Positions 1 through 4,850 of a DNA stretch of 7,757 nt are shown one piece after another. Source of the DNA: Wolbachia sp. (lineage in GTDB: Bacteria > Pseudomonadota > Alphaproteobacteria > Rickettsiales > Anaplasmataceae); assembly GCA_028803175.1 (NCBI GenBank), contig JARBCG010000167.1:1-7757 (forward strand). Reading direction: 5' to 3'. The notes beneath the pieces are model-generated. The model did not search any database. It was not told where the DNA came from and saw only the letters and a list, made by a program, of their open reading frames with translations. The first letter of the stretch is position 1, and every line of letters begins with the position of its first letter. The position numbers and the translations under genes are program-made.

Positions 1-139
1 TAAACTGTGATCAAAGTTGCATCGATATATGAAATTCTGGTCATTTTTGCTTTCTCACAGAACCAATGTAATAGTAGAACCAAGTACCATAAAACTCTCT
101 GTTTTAGAACGATTAATCTATCCTAACAGAGATTTTAGG
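1..139 (-). mobile_element. Remnant of an IS982-like transposase, running off the left edge
   Basis: Read on the minus strand, 122 down to 3 is an open stretch of 40 codons. It begins DRLIVLKQRV and contains the segment MTRISYIDATLITV. IS982-family transposases have a tyrosine/arginine-phenylalanine block (SYxRF-like) followed about 30 residues later by IxFIDSTxLxVCH, whose Asp is the first catalytic acid of the DDE triad; ISYIDATLITV matches that spacing and pattern. Just upstream, 139-128 reads PKIS in another frame, where the family has FPxLxSY, and a stop (TAG at 125-123) separates the two. This suggests a frameshift of one or two bases. The N-terminal 80-90 residues expected upstream are not recognisable, and the C-terminal half lies outside the window. 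The copy is therefore probably dead at its 5' end. The family call rests on remembered motif patterns and is moderately sure. Confidence 0.6.
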
Positions 140-168
140 TAAAATAGATAAAAAATAACACCCAATTA

Positions 169-342
169 TTAAAAAAACTGAAATTGAATAGCTTGATTTT
201 GATTCATGGCTAAAACAATTGAGACTGGATCTCTTTTAAGCCCATTTATTGTTTGATAAGAATCGTGTAACGCAGAAATATCTGAATGCATTTGAGAAAC
301 AAAATTAGAACTCTTATGCTCAAAAAAAATTACTTCTGACAC
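169..342 (-). pseudogene. Minus-strand open frame, probable C-terminal piece of a broken gene
   Basis: From a GTG at 342-340 to the TAA at 171-169 there is an open frame of 57 codons. It includes the segments FFEHKSSNFVSQMHSD and LKRDPVSIVLAMNQNQ. The balanced amino-acid composition looks protein-like rather than like a chance AT-rich frame. There is no Shine-Dalgarno sequence before the GTG. The frame overlaps by 13 bases the end of another minus-strand frame (578-330) in a different register, beside an eight-T run (minus strand, 329-322). A single gene broken by a frameshift there would explain both pieces, but I cannot show it. No family is recognised. It could also be an independent small ORF. 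Confidence 0.35.
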
Positions 343-578
343 TCAGTCAATTTTACTATAATTGCAACAAAGATATTTCTAGAACTCAGAAATCTATCTT
401 TGTCTGCAGACTTTTTAATTAATTTTTTAGTAAAAATGTAGTGCATTTTTGCAAGTGAGTACTTGAGTGCACGCATATGCTTAGCGTTTATAATATGTAC
501 ATTGGATTCTTTCTTCTCATAGGAGGATTTATGTTTATAACTCAAGATACTGACTTCTCTTCTTAAGTTAAAAAACAA
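330..578 (-). pseudogene. Lysine-rich 82-codon frame, possible upstream part of the same broken gene
   Basis: The frame starts at a TTG (578-576) with no ribosome-binding site and ends at TAA (332-330). The product would be 82 residues and very basic (many Lys, Arg and His), without a signal peptide or membrane helix. It contains a KKLIKKSADKDRFL stretch and a short hydrophobic patch, IFVAIIV, near the end. The absence of a start signal, and the adjacent frame 342-169 continuing in another register, argue for a decayed gene rather than an intact small gene. No family is recognised. A chance open frame in AT-rich DNA is the main alternative. Confidence 0.25.
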
Positions 579-643
579 ATGGCACAGCTTAGTTTTTTAC
601 AGCTAGCCTAATTTAGATTCACAAAAATTTCCCGTATAATAAC

Positions 644-673
644 ACAAGCTACTTGCACACACAAGTAGCTTGT
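644..673 (-). terminator. Perfect 12-bp stem-loop downstream of the 293-residue gene
   Basis: ACAAGCTACTTG (644-655) and CAAGTAGCTTGT (662-673) are exact reverse complements around a six-base loop (CACACA). The hairpin lies 21 bases beyond the stop codon of the minus-strand gene 1575-694, where a transcription terminator is expected. The U-tract that would follow in the minus-strand transcript is poor (GTTATTATA), so it may act as a weak terminator or mainly as a 3'-end stabiliser. Confidence 0.6.
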
Positions 674-693
674 ATTGAACGCTTCATTCTTTC

Positions 694-1575
694 TTACTTG
701 CCTATAGCATCAGGAGCTTTATGTTTTTGTGGTGTGCTTGTTTGCTGAAGGCTACTCAAAACTTCCACCGTTTCAGAGCTTTCTACTGGTGCTTCATGTG
801 AAAGCTTCTCTTCGATTTGTGATGCTAGCGCCTCATCTAAAAACTTTGCCTCATATTGTTTTCCAACTTTTACATTATTTGCAGCTAATTGTTCTTTAGT
901 GACACCATTACGCTCAATAAATTTTACAGAACCATCATCACTAATACTAATTTTAATATTACATTCTTTTTCTTCAACATACCATTTCAAAGTCATTTGA
1001 TATGATCCATTAGCTACTTCATAAATTTTTGTTCCATTCTCATCAATTCGACCACGTATTCCTCTTTTTTCATCTCCAGGTAGTAAAAGTGTGATTGCCG
1101 TTATTTTACGATCTTTACAAAAACTACTAGTGAGAAAATTACTTATATTTATTTCCTGCGTGTTATCATTCAGCACAATCCTTGCGTTTAACATAGTTCT
1201 AACTGGACTTCTTACCATAAGTTGCACAGACCTAAGAGCATTACCCTCCGTGCCTTCTATTTTCTTTATATGTTTAGCAAGTTCCTGCTCAGTTTCTTCA
1301 AGAATCTTACCAATCAAATACCTACCACGGTTTTTATTTTCCAAACTACCAGAATGGCTCTCAGAAAAAAGAGAATTTCTTTCTTCCTCTTTATCATAAT
1401 CTATGTACTCAAATTTGTGAGCGCTTTTAGTACCTAAAAATGGATGATCATCTCGTTTTGCTCTATTCCCCTCAGGAAGACCAATAAAAGGATCTTTAGA
1501 AGGTCCGCTAATTAATTTAGGAAAAGTTTCTATTTGATGTATAACTTCATCACCGCTAACTTTATTTGCTAACAT
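694..1575 (-). CDS. Hypothetical protein, 293 residues, soluble
   Basis: I do not recognise this protein. It begins with ATG at 1575-1573, preceded by GAGG (1584-1581) at a five-base spacing, which supports this start. There is no signal peptide or membrane helix. The first 75 residues are polar and probably loosely ordered. Around residues 83-108 there is a charged helix (YLIGKILEETEQELAKHI). The middle, about 115-250, alternates hydrophobic and polar residues as in a beta-rich domain, and includes ITLLLPGDEKRGIRGR and YQMTLKWYVEEKECN. The last 35-40 residues are Ser/Thr/Gln/Glu/Pro-rich (SSLQQTSTPQKHKAPD) and probably disordered. Only two cysteines are present. It stands alone: 211 bases separate it from the end of hemE, and a perfect hairpin follows its stop. 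It could be a lineage-specific Wolbachia protein; a role at the host interface would be speculation. Confidence 0.75.
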   Translation of the reverse strand: MLANKVSGDEVIHQIETFPKLISGPSKDPFIGLPEGNRAKRDDHPFLGTKSAHKFEYIDYDKEEERNSLFSESHSGSLENKNRGRYLIGKILEETEQELAKHIKKIEGTEGNALRSVQLMVRSPVRTMLNARIVLNDNTQEINISNFLTSSFCKDRKITAITLLLPGDEKRGIRGRIDENGTKIYEVANGSYQMTLKWYVEEKECNIKISISDDGSVKFIERNGVTKEQLAANNVKVGKQYEAKFLDEALASQIEEKLSHEAPVESSETVEVLSSLQQTSTPQKHKAPDAIGK

Positions 1576-1786
1576 ATATGCCTCATTATAGATAATACTT
1601 AAACGTCAGCATACAAATATTAGCTTGTTAGTCAACACATTTAGGTAACATAATTTTTTAATACTTTGGACAATGTCAGCAGTTTATGCCTTATCATCTA
1701 TTCCATAATCTTATGAGATATTTACAAAATTATGCATGCAGTATTAGAACCTATAAAATCTTTAGCTACATAAAATAACTAAAAAC

Positions 1787-2803
1787 TCAATAGCTCTTTA
1801 CAAATTCTACTAATTCACTGATATGTTCAACAGGTGTATCAGGAAGCACACCATGTCCTAAGTTAAATATAAAAGGTAAATCTCTAAAGTAATCTATTAT
1901 ACGTTTTGCCTCTTCAATTGCTTTTCGTCTATCATAGGCTAAAATATTTGGATGAAGATTTCCCTGTATTGGAATTTTTATATTTGTTTTAGCCCACTCT
2001 GTTGGCACATCATAATCTATACTTACTGCAGATACACCTGTCTGTGTGCAGTAATCTTTGTAAAGACTTCCAGCATGTCTTGGAAAACCTATTATTGGAA
2101 AGTTGTGAAATCTACCATTTACCACTGAAACGATCTTTTTTGTTGGTTTAATAACATACTCTTTGAATAATGCTTTAGATAATATACCAGCATTGCTATC
2201 AAATAATTGAATAACATCTGCACCAGACTCTATTTGCTTGATCAAATAAATAATCGTAGATTCTGTGATCATTTCAATTATTTTTTTCAGACCTAAGGGG
2301 CAAAAATTTTTTACTTTAGAGAAAGTCTTACTACTTCCACCTTCTATGATATAGGATGCTACTGTCCATGGCCCTCCAGCAAATCCTATAAGAGACTTTT
2401 CTTTTGGTAACTGAGCTCTGACTTTTTTTATAGCGTTTAGAATGGGTAAGGTTTTATTTTCAATTTCCTGAAAATAATTTAAGTCTTCAAAGTTCTCTAT
2501 TGGCTTTATTCTTGGACCTATACCTCTTATTAAGTTGACATCGTAACCTAAAATATCAGCAATTATTAAAATATCTGAAAAAATTATTGCTGCATCCATA
2601 TCAAATCTTTTTATCGGTTGTAGCGTCAATTCCGTCACTAAGTCTGTGTTATAGCACATTTCTATGAAATCACTGATATTTTCTACTGCTTTGCGATATT
2701 CAGGAAGAGATCTTCCAGCCTGACGCATCAGCCAAATTGGTATTTTTTTGTTTGGCTTATTTTCTACAATAATTTTCGCTATTGTTGTTTTGTCTTTTTC
2801 CAA
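1787..2803 (-). CDS. hemE: Uroporphyrinogen decarboxylase
   Basis: This cytoplasmic enzyme removes the four acetate carboxyls of uroporphyrinogen III to give coproporphyrinogen III in heme synthesis. It has 338 residues, slightly shorter than the 354 of E. coli. Active-site residues known from the family are present: Arg27 and Arg31 in PIWLMRQAGR, Asp76 in FSDIL, Tyr150 in GGPWTVASYIIEGG, Ser202 in QLFDSNAG and His317 in NLGHG. One oddity is Ser32 in AGRSLPEYR, where most family members have Tyr. The start is TTG (2803-2801); no ATG, GTG or other TTG is available nearby and the next Met is residue 26, inside the conserved motif. The ribosome site is weak (AAGAGC about 12 bases upstream). A good sigma-70-type promoter lies at 2867-2840. 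It is transcribed away from the proposed origin. The identification is essentially certain. Confidence 0.97.
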   Translation of the reverse strand: MEKDKTTIAKIIVENKPNKKIPIWLMRQAGRSLPEYRKAVENISDFIEMCYNTDLVTELTLQPIKRFDMDAAIIFSDILIIADILGYDVNLIRGIGPRIKPIENFEDLNYFQEIENKTLPILNAIKKVRAQLPKEKSLIGFAGGPWTVASYIIEGGSSKTFSKVKNFCPLGLKKIIEMITESTIIYLIKQIESGADVIQLFDSNAGILSKALFKEYVIKPTKKIVSVVNGRFHNFPIIGFPRHAGSLYKDYCTQTGVSAVSIDYDVPTEWAKTNIKIPIQGNLHPNILAYDRRKAIEEAKRIIDYFRDLPFIFNLGHGVLPDTPVEHISELVEFVKSY

Positions 2804-2839
2804 TCTACTTAATTTGCTCTTTAGTATACGTATATGTAA

Positions 2840-2867
2840 AGTATAGCGATAATTATAGTTCTATCAA
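2840..2867 (-). promoter_or_regulatory. Promoter of hemE
   Basis: On the minus strand, TTGATA (2867-2862) is followed after 16 bases by TATACT (2845-2840). Each hexamer differs from the sigma-70 consensus at one position. Transcription would start near 2833, leaving a leader of about 30 bases before the TTG start. The -35 hexamer lies wholly inside the IHF consensus 2862-2874, so IHF binding could repress or remodel hemE transcription (inference). Confidence 0.6.
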
Positions 2868-2874
2868 TAACTTG
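2862..2874 (+). promoter_or_regulatory. IHF binding-site consensus
   Basis: TATCAATAACTTG fits WATCAANNNNTTR at every fixed position. IHF bends DNA at bacterial origins to help DnaA open the helix. The match overlaps the hemE -35 element and a short palindrome, AATAAC-TT-GTTATT (2866-2879). Confidence 0.55.
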
Positions 2875-2914
2875 TTATTAACTAAAATTTAGTAAAGATT
2901 TACGTTGTTTAATT

Positions 2915-2923
2915 TGTGAATAA
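2915..2923 (-). promoter_or_regulatory. DnaA box (TTATTCACA)
   Basis: The plus strand reads TGTGAATAA, the reverse complement of TTATTCACA, an exact TTATNCACA match. It is an inverted twin of the box at 3116-3124. The sequence 2909-2923 (TTAATTTGTGAATAA) is also one mismatch from a CtrA site, so the two proteins could compete here. Confidence 0.7.
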
Positions 2924-2924
2924 A

Positions 2925-2935
2925 TATGTTAATAA
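2925..2935 (+). repeat. 11-mer direct repeat, copy 1 (TATGTTAATAA)
   Basis: TATGTTAATAA occurs here and again at 2992-3002, 67 bases apart, each time shortly downstream of a minus-oriented DnaA box (gaps of 1 and 13 bases). Repeated AT-rich short motifs are typical of origin unwinding regions. Confidence 0.5.
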
Positions 2936-2969
2936 CTTACATATACTATTGATTTTCTGTTATAATTTA

Positions 2970-2978
2970 TGTGTATAA
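2970..2978 (-). promoter_or_regulatory. DnaA box (TTATACACA)
   Basis: The plus strand reads TGTGTATAA, the reverse complement of TTATACACA, which fits TTATNCACA. It has the same orientation as the box at 2915-2923. Confidence 0.65.
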
Positions 2979-2991
2979 GTAAATTATTCGT

Positions 2992-3002
2992 TATGTTAAT
3001 AA
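2992..3002 (+). repeat. 11-mer direct repeat, copy 2 (TATGTTAATAA)
   Basis: This is an exact second copy of the 11-mer at 2925-2935. It leads directly into the inverted repeat 3001-3024 at the centre of the proposed origin. Confidence 0.5.
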
Positions 3003-3024
3003 TTTTCTTATGGAAAAGAAAATT
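3001..3024. repeat. 9-bp inverted repeat in the origin core
   Basis: AATTTTCTT (3001-3009) and AAGAAAATT (3016-3024) are exact reverse complements around a six-base loop. It lies in the stretch between the two opposed DnaA-box pairs (about 2980-3090), which is nearly all A/T and is the best candidate for the DNA-unwinding element. Confidence 0.5.
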
Positions 3025-3093
3025 TTGTTATATAATTGTGTGTATGCAGGTGAAAAAATTGTTGAACGATTGTTAGTATTTCATATTAAGTAG

Positions 3094-3102
3094 TAATCCA
3101 CA
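3094..3102 (+). promoter_or_regulatory. DnaA box, one mismatch (TAATCCACA)
   Basis: TAATCCACA differs from the strong box TTATCCACA only at the second base. It has the same orientation as the exact box 14 bases further right, so the pair mirrors the minus-oriented pair on the left. Confidence 0.6.
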
Positions 3103-3109
3103 AATTAGT

Positions 3110-3139
3110 TTGACATTATTCACATACTTATTAAATATT
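3110..3139 (+). promoter_or_regulatory. Putative tlyC promoter with a DnaA box in the spacer
   Basis: A perfect -35 hexamer, TTGACA (3110-3115), is followed after 18 bases by AATATT (3134-3139), a 4/6 match to the -10 consensus; TTAAAT (3131-3136, 15-base spacer) is an alternative. The exact DnaA box 3116-3124 begins at the very next base after the -35 hexamer, so DnaA bound there would probably block or alter transcription of tlyC (inference). Confidence 0.5.
3116..3124 (+). promoter_or_regulatory. DnaA box (TTATTCACA)
   Basis: TTATTCACA is an exact TTATNCACA match and identical to the box read on the minus strand at 2915-2923. It directly abuts the TTGACA hexamer of the putative tlyC promoter. 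Confidence 0.7.
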
Positions 3140-3200
3140 TAATAACAGTTTTCGGGATAAATTTAACCTGAAAACATCTTTTGTCATTACAGGAAATAAA

Positions 3201-4034
3201 TTGAATAAAAAAAAAGAACATTTACCTCTAATAGAAAAAGTAGCATATAAAATCTTTCTATTTCTCTTTAAAAAAATTTCTTTATTAAAGAAATCTGCAA
3301 CTGAAGCATTAATGAAAGATCTGCCGGATCTTAATATATTTAATAGTTTACTAAAGTTTCATGATTGTAGCATAATGGACATAATGACCCCGCGTACAGA
3401 AATATGTGCAGTGGACATTGATTCAAGTGAGCATGAAATAATAGAAAAGGTAAAAAATGCTTACCACACTAAAATACCAGTTTATAAAAGCAATTTTGAC
3501 AATATAATAGGCTTTTTCTATGTGAAAGATATTATTTTCAATAAAGATAGAAATTTAAATTTGAGGAGTATAGCACAGAATGTAATATTTGTCCCACCTT
3601 CAATGAAAACAACTAATCTCTTTGTAAGGATGAAATCTTCTAAGTCATATTTAGCTATTGTACTTGATGAATATGGTGGAACTGATGGTTTAATTTCAAT
3701 GAATGATCTCATAGAAGAAATGATACCAAGTGTTGATAGTGAAAATGAGGTAAATCCAGAATATACTATCACTAAATTACCTCAAAATAAATTCGAAGTA
3801 TCAGCAAGAGCTCTTATAAAGGATATAGAAGAAGATCTAAACATAGAGTTACGTGATCCTGAGGAAGATTATGCTACTCTTGGTGGTTTAATTCTTTCAA
3901 TTGCTGGAAAAGTTCCTTCAATAAATGAAGTAATAAAGTATAAAAATGGTGTAAAATTCGTTATTAAAGATGCAAACGAACGTTATATAAACAAGATAAT
4001 ATTGGATTTAAATGATTATGAAGATACAGTTTAA
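3201..4034 (+). CDS. tlyC: TlyC/CorC-type CBS-domain protein (COG1253)
   Basis: This 277-residue protein belongs to the hemolysin C/CorC family. The name TlyC comes from a reported hemolysin activity; in other bacteria CorC-like proteins are linked to divalent-cation export. Its start is TTG at 3201, with AGGA (3191-3194) six bases upstream. The N-terminal 50 residues are basic and amphipathic, with a hydrophobic patch IFLFLF (18-23). The first CBS domain begins at the family signature IMTPRTEI (61-68). The second includes LDEYGGTDG (155-163), the most conserved motif of the family. The C-terminal CorC_HlyC domain follows at about 195-270, with YATLGGLILSIAGKVP. It lacks the DUF21 membrane domain of longer relatives, as in the short TlyC/CorC forms. 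It borders the proposed origin and is transcribed away from it. The family is certain; the function (ion transport accessory or membrane-active protein) is not. Confidence 0.93.
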   Translation: MNKKKEHLPLIEKVAYKIFLFLFKKISLLKKSATEALMKDLPDLNIFNSLLKFHDCSIMDIMTPRTEICAVDIDSSEHEIIEKVKNAYHTKIPVYKSNFDNIIGFFYVKDIIFNKDRNLNLRSIAQNVIFVPPSMKTTNLFVRMKSSKSYLAIVLDEYGGTDGLISMNDLIEEMIPSVDSENEVNPEYTITKLPQNKFEVSARALIKDIEEDLNIELRDPEEDYATLGGLILSIAGKVPSINEVIKYKNGVKFVIKDANERYINKIILDLNDYEDTV

Positions 4035-4087
4035 TTTTTTTGCGTACCTTAAATTATGTTTTACTTTGAGAGCAAATGGCTTTAGGT

Positions 4088-4335
4088 TTACTCTTGATAT
4101 GCGTGGTTTTCAACATTAAATTTTGAAAAATTATATGCACTGTTCCAAAAATCTAACTCAAGTTTGGCACTTATCTTAAATAATTAAAGTATTTTATTTT
4201 TTTCCTTTTCTCTTGCTTTACTACAGTATTCATCAACCATACTTTCTAAAATAGTACATCCAGATTCACTAAATTAATTCTATAAAAATCAAACCAATCT
4301 TTATACCTATTATTTTTCTTAAATCTATTTTTCAT
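4088..4335 (-). pseudogene. Decayed minus-strand gene remnant with a frameshift and an in-frame stop
   Basis: Three protein-like stretches lie end to end on the minus strand. The first runs from ATG 4335-4333 and includes RYKDWFDFYRIN. In a different register from 4273, the second includes ESGCTILESMVDEYCSK. After a single TAA (4186-4184) the same register stays open and includes LDFWNSAYNFSKFNVE, ending at TAA 4090-4088. The parts look like real protein, with Trp, Cys, Tyr and charged residues in normal mixture, but there is no ribosome site. A once-longer gene with one frameshift and one nonsense change is the simplest reading. No family is recognised, and chance open frames in AT-rich DNA remain possible. 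Confidence 0.35.
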
Positions 4336-4494
4336 ACTATTAATAACAATTTAATATATAAAGTGACAGGAATACAGAACTATTATAGCTTCATAAACAT
4401 TACTGTAAGAGATAGATAAAAGAAAGTTAGTGAAATTAAAGCATGAAAGAGATTTTCTTCCACGACTTATGTTATACAAACAAAAATAGTGATT

Positions 4495-4534
4495 ATATCA
4501 AATACAACCAGATTTAGCTGGTTGTATTTGATAT
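4495..4534. terminator. Perfect 17-bp stem-loop
   Basis: ATATCAAATACAACCAG (4495-4511) and CTGGTTGTATTTGATAT (4518-4534) are exact reverse complements around the six-base loop ATTTAG. On the plus strand it is followed by TTTTCTT, so it could terminate transcripts coming from tlyC. On the minus strand it spans the end of the broken frame 4688-4498. A stem this long and perfect, in a stretch otherwise decaying, suggests either selection or a recent insertion such as a small repeat element. Confidence 0.6.
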
Positions 4535-4688
4535 TTTCTTAACATTTCTCCATCAGATCTAATGGCGTTCAATAAATTGTGCTGTGAATTAAAAACAACA
4601 TTATCCTCTATACCATGAGAAAGTAATGATTCATCTTTATGATCTATATTAAATTTTTCAAAAAAAGTTTTCTCCTGGTAACTATCAT
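4498..4688 (-). pseudogene. Small minus-strand gene apparently frameshifted in a T7 run
   Basis: An ATG at 4688-4686 has the SD-like AAGAGA about eight bases upstream. It reads MIVTRRKLFLKNLI and stops within 15 codons. The other register is open from 4692 and past the T7 run (4666-4660) continues with EKFNIDHKDESLLSHG, then NLLNAIRSDGEMLRKYQ, to a TGA at 4500-4498. One extra T in the run would join start and body into a protein of about 63 residues, MIVTRRKLFF plus the body. I infer a one-base deletion or, less likely, slippage during expression. The final codons form one arm of the 17-bp hairpin. No family is recognised. Confidence 0.4.
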
Positions 4689-4850
4689 AATTTTATCTCT
4701 TAATTAACTATAATCTTTTGTTATATTATCAATATTCAATCAAAACAGGAAAATCATAACTAATTTATCGTTAAATAAGGTCTAATAAAAACTTGTATTT
4801 TTCAGTCAATTTGATAAACATTAACCTAGTTAAGTATGGAGCTATAATCA

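Larger units (their letters stand above)
2804..3200. other. Probable chromosomal replication origin (oriC) between hemE and tlyC
   Basis: This 397-base gap has no open frame of note and is extremely AT-rich. It contains four DnaA-box matches in two opposed pairs (2915-2923 and 2970-2978 on minus; 3094-3102 and 3116-3124 on plus), a perfect IHF consensus (2862-2874), a repeated 11-mer (2925-2935, 2992-3002) and an AT-rich core with an inverted repeat (3001-3024) that could be the unwinding element. Established knowledge: the origin of Wolbachia and related Rickettsiales has been assigned to the gap between hemE and the COG1253 (tlyC) gene, and the Caulobacter origin also lies by hemE. The flanking genes diverge from it. 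Near-matches to the CtrA site TTAA-N7-TTAA (one mismatch each) occur at 2909-2923 and 3131-3145, but are weak evidence in such DNA. Confidence 0.88.

Noticed and set aside
1091..1437. Plus-strand open frames opposite the 293-residue gene
   Set aside because: They lie wholly inside the minus-strand gene, have low-complexity Ser/Phe/Leu content typical of antisense shadows, and lack ribosome sites.
3039..3047. Possible fifth DnaA box (TGTGTATGC) in the origin core
   Set aside because: It has two mismatches to the consensus on the minus strand, too weak in such AT-rich DNA.
3518..3772. Minus-strand frame inside tlyC
   Set aside because: It is the complement of the strongly conserved CBS region of tlyC and has no start signal, so it is a shadow.
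4341..4480. Minus-strand open stretch containing SRGRKSLSCF, suspected transposase
   Set aside because: The resemblance to transposase N-termini is only a few residues and the rest matches nothing I know.
4811..4840. TTGATA as a -35 element for pepA
   Set aside because: The only -10-like hexamer at a proper distance (4835-4840) is poor and overlaps the ribosome-binding site, so it cannot give a usable leader.
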